Below are positions 35,689-45,842 of a stretch of 64,000 nt of DNA, piece after piece (the stretch's first letter is position 1; every line of letters begins with the position of its first letter). Under the pieces are notes generated by a model. That model was not told the origin of the DNA and did not search any database. It saw only the letters and a program-made list of their open reading frames with translations. The stretch spans positions 434,001-498,000 of the forward strand of contig JAWKUK010000004.1 of assembly GCA_041398605.1 (NCBI GenBank), in the 5' to 3' direction. Both the position numbers and the translations under genes were made by a program. The DNA comes from JAWKUK01 sp041398605. GTDB taxonomy: Bacteria > Planctomycetota > UBA1135 > GCA-002686595.

Positions 35689-38600
35689 TTGGGACCGCAT
35701 GAATTGTCCCAAATCACGCGATTCCATCCGACACGCGCAATCCTGAATGCGGCGGACTACGATCGGAACACGCTGCGAGCAGCCGCGCCTTCGCGCGGTC
35801 GCACGGGCGCCTCGCTCTTGAACAATCTCAGCCCAACGCTTCGGCGCACCGCCCCTCCCGTGGGCGCTGCGTGCGCACGCCCTATCGGCCTCGATTCCAG
35901 CCCGCTCCACGGCGAGCTGCTCGGCACCGAGCGCCTGGAAGAGCGCGCCCGTGCGCTCGCCGCGGGCTTTACCGTCTCTCGCAGCCCCCGGCGCGGCACG
36001 CTGAAGCTGCAACGACGGCTTGCCGAAGACCAACGAGCGTTGCAGCAAGCCTATCGCGCGCTCGCGGATGACGCACGCCATGGCCTCCCGGTCTCGCCTG
36101 CGACAGAGTGGTTGCTGGACAATTTCCACCTCATAGAAGGCGAAATCCGGGAGATCCGGCTGCACCTCCCGACGCGCTACTACCGCGAGCTGCCGAAGCT
36201 GGCCGCGCGCGAGCACGCCGGCACAGCCCGCGTGTACGCCATGGCCGTCGAGCTCTTGCGCTACAGCGACGCGCGGCTAGATCGCGAGCGGCTGACCCAG
36301 TTCATCTACGCGTTCCAGTCGGTGACGCCGCTCAGCATCGGCGAGCTCTGGGCCTGGCCGAGCATGCTGAAGCTCGCGCTCGTCGAGCACTTGCGACGGC
36401 TCGCCGAGGAGATGCTCGAGAGCCGGCGCGGCCGCCGCGACGCCGACGCATGCTTTGGCGAGTTCGAGAAGGCACAGCACCGCGGCGCGCTCCCCCCGCT
36501 CCCTGCCGTGTTTCACGTCGCGTTCGTCGACCAACTGCTGCAGCGCATGCGGGAGTTCGGCGCTGGGGCCGCCGACGTGCGGCGCCAGCTCGAGGTGCAC
36601 CTCGGAGCAGCGGAAACGACGGTGGAAGAGGCGGTACGTGCCGAGCACCAGCGGCAGGCGATGTACCACTTGTCGATGGGCAACTCGATTACGAGCCTGC
36701 GCATGTGCGCGACCATCGACTGGAACGACTTCGTCGAAGAGGTCAGCCTAGTCGAGCGCGTCCTCCGGCGCGACCCCGCCGGCGTCTACGGACAGATGGA
36801 CTTCGGCAGTCGCGACGGCTACCGACATGCCGTCGAAGAGCTCGCCGATCCGACCGGCGAGGCCCAGGTCCGCGTCGCACTTCGCGCGCTCGAGAGCGCG
36901 CGCCAAGGGGCGCAGAAGCCGGGCGCCGAGACGATCTGCGCGCACGTCGGGTACCACCTAGTCGGGGCCGGGCGCGAGGGATTGGAGAGCGACGTCGCCC
37001 ACGATCCAAAGCCGCGCCAGCGCGCCAACAAGTGGCTCCGCGCGCACGCGTCGCCGATCTACCTGAGCGCGCTCGCTGTGATTACGGGGCTCTGCGTCGC
37101 GCTCGCCGTCAGCGTCGGCCGCGCGGCGCACGCACCGGCTTGGAGCGACGTTTGCATCGCCATGTTGGTGCTCCTCCCCGCCAGCGAGCTCGCCGCAGCG
37201 CTGGTGAATCGCCTCGTACACAGGCTCGTGAAGCCCAAGGCTTTGCCGCGGCTCGACCTGAGGACCGGCGTCCCCGAGCGCGCACGCACGATGGTCATCG
37301 TGCCGACGATGTTGACCTCGAACGAGGTCGCCCAAGCTCTGGTCGACAACCTCGAGGTCCATGCGCTCGGCAACATGGACGCGCAGGTCCACTTTGCGCT
37401 CCTGACGGACTTCCCTGACGCCGCGACCGAGCACATCGAGGGCGAGGAGGCAGTCCTGGCGGTCGCAGTCGCAGGCATCGAAGCGCTCAATGCCCGCTAT
37501 GCGTCGGACAAAGCCGATCGGTTCTTTCTCTTTCACCGCGCCCGCCTTTGGAACGTCAGCGAAGGCGTCTGGATGGGCTGGGAGCGCAAGCGCGGCAAGA
37601 TCGATGAGTTCAACCGCCTGTTACGTGGCGCCGCCGACACGAGCTTCTGCTTGCAGGTCGGCGACCGCGAAGTGCTGCCCTTCGTGCGCTACTGCCTGAC
37701 GCTCGACAGCGATACGCGGCTCCCACGCGACGCAGCGCAGCAGCTGATCGGGATCATCGAACACCCCCTCAACCGCCCGCGGTTCGACCAGGAGCTGGGG
37801 CGCGTCGTCGAGGGCTACGGCATCCTCCAGCCGCGCGTGAGCGTCACGATGGCGAGCGCCGCAGGCTCCTTGTTCGCGCGCGTCTACGCGGGCCATACTG
37901 GGATCGACCCCTACACGACTGCGGTCTCCGACACCTACCAGGACCTGTTCGGTGAAGGGAGCTTCACCGGGAAGGGGCTCTACGACGTGGACGCCTTCGC
38001 CTTGTCTCTCAAAGGGCGAGTGCCAGAGAACGCGCTCCTTTCACACGACCTGTTCGAGGGCCTGTTCGCGCGCTGCGCGCTAGTCACCGACGTCGAGCTC
38101 GTCGACGACTTTCCGTCGAGCGTGCTCGCGCACGCGCGGCGCCAACACCGTTGGGTCCGAGGGGATTGGCAGATCCTCTTTGCGATGCTACCGCTGGCCC
38201 CCAAAGGTCCGGAGGTCCGGCGCAGCCGCCTTCCGGTGATCGCGCGTTGGAAGATCTTGGACAACATGCGGCGCAGCTTGGTGGCGCCGGCGCTGGTCGC
38301 GCTGCTCATCTCAGCCTGGACATGGCTCCCGGGCTCGGCGCTTGGCTGGACCCTCGCGGTGCTCGCGGTGCTCGCGTTCCCGCTGTTCTCGCCGCTCGCG
38401 CAGCTCTTGCGTGGGCCGCGCGCGCAGCAACCCTTCCGGGTCTTCGTTCAAGACGTCGTCGCCGAGCTGAAGACCGCCGGCGCGCAAGCGCTGCTCGCCG
38501 CGATGCTGCTCGCCTACCACGCCGGCGAGATGGTGCATGCCATCGTGCTGACCCTGATCCGCATGGTGTTGACCCAACACCGCCTGCTCGAGTGGGAGAC

Positions 38601-41600
38601 TGCGGCGATCACTGCAGCGCGCTCGACTGGCCTGCTCGCCAAGCGCGGCCCGCGCGTGTTCGTGATCGAGATGTGGACGGGCCCAGCCACGGCGCTCCTC
38701 GCCTTGGCGGGCGTACTTACGCTGCGGACCGCAGCGCTGCCCACCGCGGCGCCCTTTATCGCCGCGTGGCTGGCGTCGCCCTGGATCGCGTGGTGGCTAA
38801 GCCGCCCAACGGTGCAGCCGCGGCTCGTGCTCGACCCGAAGGACGCAACGGAGCTGCGCCTCGTCGCGCGTCAGACCTGGCACTACTTTGAACGCTTCGT
38901 CACAGCCGCAGACAACTGGCTGCCCCCTGACAACGTGCAGGAAGGTCCCGAACCGGAGGTCGCGCACCGGACGTCGCCGACGAACATCGGCATGGGTCTC
39001 TTATCGACGCTCGCCGCGCACGACTTCGGGTACATCGGCGCCGCGCAACTCGCGGAGCGCATTGACAACACACTGACGACGCTCGAGGGCCTCGAGCGAC
39101 ATGCAGGGCACCTGCTCAACTGGTACGAGACGACGACCCTTGCGCCGCTGCATCCGCGGTACGTCTCAACGGTCGATAGCGGCAACCTCGCTGGCGCATT
39201 GATGACCCTCGGCGCAGGGCTGCGCGAGGTCGCGACAGGCGACGGAGACGCAGGGCTTGCCTGCATAGGGGCCGCCGACACGGCGGCCGTCCTCGGCGCT
39301 GCGATCGCGCAGGTCAGTGGCCGGCGGGGCGCGACGGCTGCGCTCCAAGCGCATTGTCGGGCTGCGGCGCAGGAGCTCATTGCGCTGAGCCTCGAGCTCA
39401 GCTCAGGCCCGCCGGCGCGCCGCGTCGGGGCGGCAGAGCTGCGCGGACAGAGCCTGCGCGCCCGGCTGGCAGAGGTCTCCGCGGCCGCGCCGGCCGGCGG
39501 AGACGCGGCGCGCGTCTTGACGTGGGGCCGCCTGCTTGAGGACGCGCTGAATGGGCTTGCGACTTGTGCGCTGCGACCCGAGCCCGTACGCCGTTGCTTG
39601 AGCGAGCTCGCCCAACGCGCTGACGCGCTCGCTGACGCGATGCAATGGCAGTTCCTCTACGACCGCGGCCTGCGCGTCTTCTCCATCGGCTTCCGCCTGG
39701 CGGACGCCAACGGACCGGGGCGCCTGGACGCCTCACACTACGACCTCCTCGCGTCCGAGGCGCGGCTCGCGAGCTTCATCGCCATCGCGCGCGGAGAGGT
39801 CCCGCAAGAGCATTGGTTCCGGCTGTCGCGCGCCTTGGTGAGCGCGGAGGGATGCACAACCCTGGTGTCGTGGAGCGGCTCAATGTTCGAGTACCTCATG
39901 CCGCTCTTGATCCTGCGCAGCCACCCTGAGACGCTGCTCGAGAGCGCCTGTCACCAGGCTGTCGTGGCGCAGATCCAGTATGGCCGGCGCCAGAGCGTGC
40001 CCTGGGGCATCTCGGAGTCAGCGTTCCACGTCACGGACCCGCACGGCAACTACCAATACCGCGCCTTTGGTGTCCCTGGCCTCGGCTTGAAGCGCGGGCT
40101 CGCGGACGACCTCGTCGTCGCGCCCTACGCCACCGCGCTCGCGACGCTCGTCGACCCAACCGCAGCGACGGAGAACTTCAGACGGCTCGCTTCGGAAGGC
40201 GCACAGGGCGACTTCGGCTTCGTTGAGGCCCTCGACTACACGCCGCGCAGCTCGACCGAGCCCCACCAGGGCGGCGTGAGTGACGTAGGCGGTGCGCAAG
40301 GGGTTCGGGCGTACTTTGCGCACCACCAAGGGATGAGCATGGTCGCGCTCGCCAACGCTGTGCTCGGGACGCCAATGGTGCACCGGTTCCACTCCGACCC
40401 GCGGGTGCAGGCCACCGAGCCGCTCTTACAGGAGCGCGTGCCGCGCTACGTGCCCGTCATTCGCCCCCGGCCGATCGAAGCGACCCGGGTCGAACCGGTG
40501 CTGCCCGCCTCGTCACCGCGTCGCTTCCGGTCTCCAGACACACTGTTCCCGAGCGCGCACTTCCTCTCGAACGGTCACTACGCGGTCGTCATCACCAACG
40601 CGGGCGGAGGCGCCAGCACCTGGCGTGAGTTCGCGGTGACTCGTAAGCGCGAAGACCCAACTTGCGACGCAGGGAGCCAGTTTCTCTATCTGCGCGACGT
40701 CCGCAGCGGAATGGTCTGGTCGGCGTCCTACCAGCCCGTCTGCCGACAGCCCGACCGATTCGAGGTCATCTTCAACGCCGACCACGCGTTGTTCATGCGG
40801 CGTGACGACGGGATCGAGACGCAGCTCGAGGTCACGGTCTCCCCGGAGGACGACGTCGAAGTGCGCCGGGTCTCCCTGCAGAACCACAGCGACGTCCTAC
40901 GGGAAGTGGAGGTCACGAGCATGGTCGAGGTCGTGCTCGCGCTCCCGGCTGACGACCTCTCGCACCCGACGTTCCAAAAGCTCTTCCTCGAGACCGAGTA
41001 CGTCCCGAGCTCCGCAGCGCTGCTTTGTGGGCGGCGTCCGCGGTCCGCGAGCGAGACGACGCTGTGGGCCGTGCACGTCCTGTGCGCCGAGAGCGGCGTC
41101 CACGGCGCCGTCGAATGGGAGACCGACCGGCAGCGCTTCCTCGGCCGCGGTCGCACCGCCGAAGACCCCATCGCCCTCGACGGACGCGCGCTGTCCGGCA
41201 CCACCGGGGCCGTGCTCGATCCGGCGCTCTGCCTGCGCCGACGCGTGCGCATCGCCCCCGGGGGCAATGTCCGGCTGGCGTTTGCGACGGGCGTCGCCAC
41301 AAGCCGCGCGGGCGCGCTGGCGCTGGCGGAGAAATACAGCGACCCCTCGTCCGCGGCGCGCACGTTCGCGCTCGCGAGCACGCAGCCGCGGATGCGGCTG
41401 CACCACCTCGGCGTGTCTATGCTCGAGGCGGAGCTCTACGACCAACTCGCCTCTCACGTGCTGTGGACCGACGCCGCGCTGCGCGCGTCCCCCGCGACGC
41501 TCGCGGAGAACACCCTGGGTCAATCCGGACTCTGGATGCACGGCGTCTCCGGGGACCTGCCCATCCTCGTCGTGCGCGTCGTACGCGACGACAACCTGCG

Positions 41601-44442
41601 CTTGGTGCGCCAGGTCTTGAGCGCGCAAGAGTCCTGGCGCCTGAAGGGCCTGCTCGCCGACGTCGTCCTCCTGAATGAGTTCCCGCTGAGCTACCTGGAC
41701 GAGATGCACGAGCAGCTCGCGGGGCTCTTGGAGAAGGGCTCGTGGGCGGCGTGGCGGGACCGTCGCGGGGGCGTCTTCCTCCTGCGCAGTGACGCGATGC
41801 CGGCGGCGTCGCGCGTGGTGCTGTTGGCCACGGCGCGCGCGGTCCTGAGCGGCGAAGGCGGCGACCTCGCGGAGCAGCTCGCGTCGCTGCAACACGAACC
41901 GCGCTGGCCCGAGGAGTTGATCCCGCCCGCGGTGTCCACGGACTACGTCCTGCAAGACGCCGCGGCCGAGGTTGAGGCCCCGGCGCTCACCCATGCCAAC
42001 GGCCTCGGCGGCTTTGTGAATGCTGGTCGCGAGTATGCCCTGGTGTTGCCCGGCGACACCGACACGCCACTGCCCTGGGTAAACGTCATCTCCAACCCGC
42101 GCTTCGGCACCGTTGTCGGCGCGACTGGCGCGGCCTGGACTTGGGCAGGCAACAGCCGCGAGAACCGCCTGACTCCCTTCGGGAACGACCCCATCAGCGA
42201 ATGGAGCGGCGAAGCCGTGTACCTGCGCGACGAACAGTCTGGTCAGATCTGGGGCGCGACGCCGGGGCCGTTGGCGCGCGTCAAAGGCGGCGGCCGCTGG
42301 GTCACGCGCCATGGCGCGGGGTTCACGACGTTTCGACACACCGCGCGCGGGATCACATGTGAGCTGACCGTCTTCGTGCACGCCGACGAGCCGCTCAAGA
42401 TCACTCAAATTGCGCTGACCAACCAGTCCGGCGTGGCCCGCAGAATCGCGGTCTTTGCCTACAACGAATGGGCGCTGTGCCCGCCGCGCGCGGGCGAGCA
42501 CCGCTTTGTGGTGACGGAGCAAGACCCGGCGAGCGGCGTCGTGCTGGCGCGCAACGCCTACAACCCTGACTTCCTCGGGCGGGTAGCGTTCGCGCATACG
42601 AGCCCGCGAGCGGCATCTGCGACCGGAGATCGGCGTGAGTTCCTGGGCCGCAACGGCTCCTTGCGCCGGCCTGCGGCGTTGAAGCGCCAGGCGTTGGCGC
42701 AGCGCTTCGGCGCCGGGCTCGACCCGTGCGCAGCGCTGCAAGTTCCGGTCGACCTCGCGCCGCGCGCGACGGCCGAGGTGATCTTGGTCCTCGGCCAAGG
42801 CGACGACCGCGCGCATGCCCTCACTCTGGCGCGGCGCTTCGTTGAGCCCAATGCGGCCCTGGCGGCGCGCGCCGAGCTCGACGAGAGGTGGGATGCGCTG
42901 CTCGGCGCCGTGCAAGTCGAGACACCGGATGACTCCTTCGACTTGATCATGAACCGCTGGCTCCTGTACCAGTCGATGAGCTCACGCGTCTGGGGACGAA
43001 CTGGCTTCTTCCAGCCCGGCGGCGCGTACGGCTTCCGCGACCAGCTGCAGGACGTGATGGCGCTCGGCTTCGCGCGGCCCGATCTCTATCGCGAGCACTT
43101 GCTGCGCAGCGCGGCCCGGCAATTCATCGAGGGCGACGTGCAGCATTGGTGGCACGATCACACCGGCCGCGGCGTACGGACGCGCTGCTCAGACGACCGC
43201 CTCTGGCTGCCCTTCGCAGTCGGACACTACGTCGGGTGCACCGGGGACCGCGGCATCCTCGATGCCGTCGTGCCCTTCCTTGAAGCGCCGACGCTCCCGC
43301 CGGGGGAGCCGGACGCCTACGGCGAGCCGGCGGTGTCGAGCGAGGTCGGGACGCTCTACGAGCATTGCGTGCGCGCCGTCGAGGCGAGCCTCGAGGTCGG
43401 CGCCCACGGCCTCCCGCTCATCGGGGCCGGCGACTGGAACGATGGAATGAACCTCGTCGGACCAGAGGGCCGCGGCGAGAGCGTGTGGCTCGGCTGGTTC
43501 CTGTCACAGATCCTGCGTGACTTCGCGGCGCTCGCTGCAGAGCGCAACGACCCGGCACGGGCGACACGTTGGCTCGGGGTGCGCGAGCGCCTCGCCGACA
43601 TGCTCGAGCAAGCATGGGACGGCGATTGGTACCGCCGCGCCTACTTCGACGACGGTACGCCGCTCGGCTCTGCACAGGCCCTGGAGTGCCGCATCGACGC
43701 GCTCTCCCAGAGCTGGGCGGTCCTGTCCGGCCTGGCGCCCAAAGGTCGCAGGGAACGCGGCATGGACTCCGTCCGAATGCAATTGGTGCGCCGCGACGCG
43801 AGGCTCATCGAATTGCTCACGCCTCCGTTCAACGTCACGCCCCATGACCCGGGGTACATCAAAGGTTACGTGCCTGGCGTGCGTGAGAACGGCGGGCAGT
43901 ACACGCACGCAGCGATCTGGACCGTGATGGCGATCGCCGAGCTCGGCAGCGGCGACGAGGCTGTCGAGCTCTTCCACATGCTCAACCCCATCAATCACGC
44001 GCGCACCCCAGCGGACGTGGAGCGCTACCGAGTCGAGCCCTACGTCGTGGCGGCTGACGTGTATGCCCACCCGGAGCACATGGGGCGGGGTGGGTGGACT
44101 TGGTACACCGGGTCCGCGGCGTGGATGTACCGGCTCGGCCTCGAGTCGATCCTCGGGCTGACGCAGCACGGCGAGTCGTTCGCGATCGCGCCGCGCATTC
44201 CGGCTTCCTGGCCCGCCTTTCACATTCGCTGGCGCCACGGTCGCAGTACCTATGAGATCCACGTCGAGAATCCGCCAGGCGCCAACGGAGGCGGCGCGGC
44301 CGCGACCCTGGACGGTGTCGAAGTCGATGCACACCAGGTGCCGCTGAACGGCGACGGCGGGGTGCATCGACTGCGGGTCGTGCTCGGCCAGGCCAAAGCG
44401 CTCCACGCGGCGCTCGAGCCAGGGAAGCAAGCGCGGACTTGA
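35689..44442 (+). CDS. Cyclic beta-1,2-glucan synthase (NdvB/CgsA type)
   Basis: 2917 residues, the size of Rhizobium/Brucella cyclic glucan synthases. These inner-membrane enzymes polymerise UDP-glucose on themselves, then cyclise and trim the chain for periplasmic osmoregulation. Visible: membrane segments at about 455-510; a GT84-type domain from about 535 (MVIVPTMLTSNEVAQALVDN) ending in RRQHRWVRGDW near 815; further membrane segments at about 864-900, 930-960 and 1003-1040; the conserved GQSGLWMHGVSGD near 1945; and a GH94-type phosphorylase domain with GAGDWNDGMN near 2580. The start is uncertain: TTG 35689 follows GAGGAG at very short spacing, and TTG 35704 or GTG 35860 are alternatives. 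Confidence 0.85.
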   Translation: MGPHELSQITRFHPTRAILNAADYDRNTLRAAAPSRGRTGASLLNNLSPTLRRTAPPVGAACARPIGLDSSPLHGELLGTERLEERARALAAGFTVSRSPRRGTLKLQRRLAEDQRALQQAYRALADDARHGLPVSPATEWLLDNFHLIEGEIREIRLHLPTRYYRELPKLAAREHAGTARVYAMAVELLRYSDARLDRERLTQFIYAFQSVTPLSIGELWAWPSMLKLALVEHLRRLAEEMLESRRGRRDADACFGEFEKAQHRGALPPLPAVFHVAFVDQLLQRMREFGAGAADVRRQLEVHLGAAETTVEEAVRAEHQRQAMYHLSMGNSITSLRMCATIDWNDFVEEVSLVERVLRRDPAGVYGQMDFGSRDGYRHAVEELADPTGEAQVRVALRALESARQGAQKPGAETICAHVGYHLVGAGREGLESDVAHDPKPRQRANKWLRAHASPIYLSALAVITGLCVALAVSVGRAAHAPAWSDVCIAMLVLLPASELAAALVNRLVHRLVKPKALPRLDLRTGVPERARTMVIVPTMLTSNEVAQALVDNLEVHALGNMDAQVHFALLTDFPDAATEHIEGEEAVLAVAVAGIEALNARYASDKADRFFLFHRARLWNVSEGVWMGWERKRGKIDEFNRLLRGAADTSFCLQVGDREVLPFVRYCLTLDSDTRLPRDAAQQLIGIIEHPLNRPRFDQELGRVVEGYGILQPRVSVTMASAAGSLFARVYAGHTGIDPYTTAVSDTYQDLFGEGSFTGKGLYDVDAFALSLKGRVPENALLSHDLFEGLFARCALVTDVELVDDFPSSVLAHARRQHRWVRGDWQILFAMLPLAPKGPEVRRSRLPVIARWKILDNMRRSLVAPALVALLISAWTWLPGSALGWTLAVLAVLAFPLFSPLAQLLRGPRAQQPFRVFVQDVVAELKTAGAQALLAAMLLAYHAGEMVHAIVLTLIRMVLTQHRLLEWETAAITAARSTGLLAKRGPRVFVIEMWTGPATALLALAGVLTLRTAALPTAAPFIAAWLASPWIAWWLSRPTVQPRLVLDPKDATELRLVARQTWHYFERFVTAADNWLPPDNVQEGPEPEVAHRTSPTNIGMGLLSTLAAHDFGYIGAAQLAERIDNTLTTLEGLERHAGHLLNWYETTTLAPLHPRYVSTVDSGNLAGALMTLGAGLREVATGDGDAGLACIGAADTAAVLGAAIAQVSGRRGATAALQAHCRAAAQELIALSLELSSGPPARRVGAAELRGQSLRARLAEVSAAAPAGGDAARVLTWGRLLEDALNGLATCALRPEPVRRCLSELAQRADALADAMQWQFLYDRGLRVFSIGFRLADANGPGRLDASHYDLLASEARLASFIAIARGEVPQEHWFRLSRALVSAEGCTTLVSWSGSMFEYLMPLLILRSHPETLLESACHQAVVAQIQYGRRQSVPWGISESAFHVTDPHGNYQYRAFGVPGLGLKRGLADDLVVAPYATALATLVDPTAATENFRRLASEGAQGDFGFVEALDYTPRSSTEPHQGGVSDVGGAQGVRAYFAHHQGMSMVALANAVLGTPMVHRFHSDPRVQATEPLLQERVPRYVPVIRPRPIEATRVEPVLPASSPRRFRSPDTLFPSAHFLSNGHYAVVITNAGGGASTWREFAVTRKREDPTCDAGSQFLYLRDVRSGMVWSASYQPVCRQPDRFEVIFNADHALFMRRDDGIETQLEVTVSPEDDVEVRRVSLQNHSDVLREVEVTSMVEVVLALPADDLSHPTFQKLFLETEYVPSSAALLCGRRPRSASETTLWAVHVLCAESGVHGAVEWETDRQRFLGRGRTAEDPIALDGRALSGTTGAVLDPALCLRRRVRIAPGGNVRLAFATGVATSRAGALALAEKYSDPSSAARTFALASTQPRMRLHHLGVSMLEAELYDQLASHVLWTDAALRASPATLAENTLGQSGLWMHGVSGDLPILVVRVVRDDNLRLVRQVLSAQESWRLKGLLADVVLLNEFPLSYLDEMHEQLAGLLEKGSWAAWRDRRGGVFLLRSDAMPAASRVVLLATARAVLSGEGGDLAEQLASLQHEPRWPEELIPPAVSTDYVLQDAAAEVEAPALTHANGLGGFVNAGREYALVLPGDTDTPLPWVNVISNPRFGTVVGATGAAWTWAGNSRENRLTPFGNDPISEWSGEAVYLRDEQSGQIWGATPGPLARVKGGGRWVTRHGAGFTTFRHTARGITCELTVFVHADEPLKITQIALTNQSGVARRIAVFAYNEWALCPPRAGEHRFVVTEQDPASGVVLARNAYNPDFLGRVAFAHTSPRAASATGDRREFLGRNGSLRRPAALKRQALAQRFGAGLDPCAALQVPVDLAPRATAEVILVLGQGDDRAHALTLARRFVEPNAALAARAELDERWDALLGAVQVETPDDSFDLIMNRWLLYQSMSSRVWGRTGFFQPGGAYGFRDQLQDVMALGFARPDLYREHLLRSAARQFIEGDVQHWWHDHTGRGVRTRCSDDRLWLPFAVGHYVGCTGDRGILDAVVPFLEAPTLPPGEPDAYGEPAVSSEVGTLYEHCVRAVEASLEVGAHGLPLIGAGDWNDGMNLVGPEGRGESVWLGWFLSQILRDFAALAAERNDPARATRWLGVRERLADMLEQAWDGDWYRRAYFDDGTPLGSAQALECRIDALSQSWAVLSGLAPKGRRERGMDSVRMQLVRRDARLIELLTPPFNVTPHDPGYIKGYVPGVRENGGQYTHAAIWTVMAIAELGSGDEAVELFHMLNPINHARTPADVERYRVEPYVVAADVYAHPEHMGRGGWTWYTGSAAWMYRLGLESILGLTQHGESFAIAPRIPASWPAFHIRWRHGRSTYEIHVENPPGANGGGAAATLDGVEVDAHQVPLNGDGGVHRLRVVLGQAKALHAALEPGKQART

Positions 44443-44609
44443 GGCCCGACCAACCACATGAACGAGCGGCCATGCCCCTTTCACGGCAGGTTCAGCGGCC
44501 TTCCCTACAAAGAAGTCCAGCAGGGGCCGCCGAGTCCGTTCATGCCGCCGAGGCCCGCCATCGAGCAGCCGGACCCGAGCGGTGCTCTCCAAGGAGATCA
44601 CTCAGCACC

Positions 44610-45842
44610 ATGGATGAGCACTGGAGTGCCGACTTGCTGTCGCCTGAATCGAGCACCCTGACGATCAACTCAGGCTCGTCGACGATCAAGTTCGCGCAGT
44701 TCCACGGGGACCGCGCGCTCGACCGTCGCCTGCATGGCAAGATCGAATGGTCCGGCTCCGGGCCAGCGGCGCTCACGTTCGCGAGCGCGAGCGGCGAGCG
44801 AGCCCGTCAGCCCCCGAGCGCCTTCGCTCAGGCGTCGGCGCCGGCTACATTGGTGGATTGGCTCTCCGCGCAGGCGACCTTCGCCTCCGTGCGCGCGGTC
44901 GGGCATCGCGTCGTCCGCGGGATGGACCACAAGGGTCCGGAGCCGGTCACCCGTGAGCTGCTCGATGAGCTGCGGCGCCTGGTGCCCGACGACCCGGAGC
45001 ACCTGCCGCGCGAGCTCGCGCTGATCGAGGCCTTCGCCGACCGGCACCCCGACCTGCCCCAAGTCGTATGCTTCGACACGACATTCCATCGGACGATGCC
45101 GCACGTCGCGCGTGTGCTGGCCATCCCCCGCCGCTATCAGGCGCTGGGGGTCGAGCGTTATGGGTTCCACGGCTTGTCCTACGCCTACCTGATGCAGGCG
45201 CTCACCGAGCTCGGTGATCCGGCGGCGAGCGCGGGCCGCGTGATCCTCGCCCATCTAGGTAACGGCGCGAGTATGGCCGCCGTCCTCGCGGGCCAGAGCA
45301 TCGACACCAGCATGGGTTTCACGCCGGCGTCGGGCCTGCCAATGGGAACGCGCGCCGGCGACCTCGACCCTGGGCTCTTCCCGTTTCTCGCGCGGACCGA
45401 GCGCATGACAGCGGAGACTTTCGAGCGCATGGTCAACCACGAGTCGGGCCTGCTCGGGCTCTCGGAGCGCAGCTCGGACATGCGGGTCCTGCTCAGTCGA
45501 GAAGCCACTGATGAGCGCGCGCGCGCGGCCATCGCGTACTTCTGCTACCAGGCAAAGAAGTGGGTCGGGTCGTTCTTCGCTGCCCTGGGCGGACTGAACA
45601 CCTTGGTCTTTGCCGGCGGCGTCGGCGAGAACGCACCGGCTGTGCGCGCTCGCATCTGTGCAGGGCTGCAGTGCCTCGGAATTCACCTCGATGAGCGCAG
45701 CAACATGAACAACGACCCCGTGATCTCGGCGGCGAGCAGCCGCGTCACCGTGCGGGTCATCCGCACCGACGAAGAGCGCGTCATTGCGGAACAGACCATT
45801 CAAGCCCTCCGCGAGACCCCACGAAGTGGGACAGCATCATGA
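44610..45842 (+). CDS. ackA: Acetate kinase
   Basis: 410 residues. It interconverts acetyl phosphate + ADP with acetate + ATP. Family motifs are TINSGSSTIKF (18-28), FDTTFH, GFHGLSYAYL, the phosphate-2 loop AHLGNGASMAAV, SIDTSMGFTP and FAGGVGENAP. The Arg and His around the active site appear intact (VGHRVVRGMD). AAGGAG lies 13 bases upstream of ATG 44610. Its stop overlaps the phosphoketolase start (ATGA), so the two enzymes are made together: acetyl phosphate from phosphoketolase is the substrate here, giving one ATP. The upstream gap of 167 bp after the glucan synthase shows no gene. Confidence 0.92.
   Translation: MDEHWSADLLSPESSTLTINSGSSTIKFAQFHGDRALDRRLHGKIEWSGSGPAALTFASASGERARQPPSAFAQASAPATLVDWLSAQATFASVRAVGHRVVRGMDHKGPEPVTRELLDELRRLVPDDPEHLPRELALIEAFADRHPDLPQVVCFDTTFHRTMPHVARVLAIPRRYQALGVERYGFHGLSYAYLMQALTELGDPAASAGRVILAHLGNGASMAAVLAGQSIDTSMGFTPASGLPMGTRAGDLDPGLFPFLARTERMTAETFERMVNHESGLLGLSERSSDMRVLLSREATDERARAAIAYFCYQAKKWVGSFFAALGGLNTLVFAGGVGENAPAVRARICAGLQCLGIHLDERSNMNNDPVISAASSRVTVRVIRTDEERVIAEQTIQALRETPRSGTAS

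Noticed and set aside
40897..42915. Open frame of about 670 codons on the minus strand
   Set aside because: Antisense to the cyclic glucan synthase, low-complexity Arg/His-rich product with no motif.
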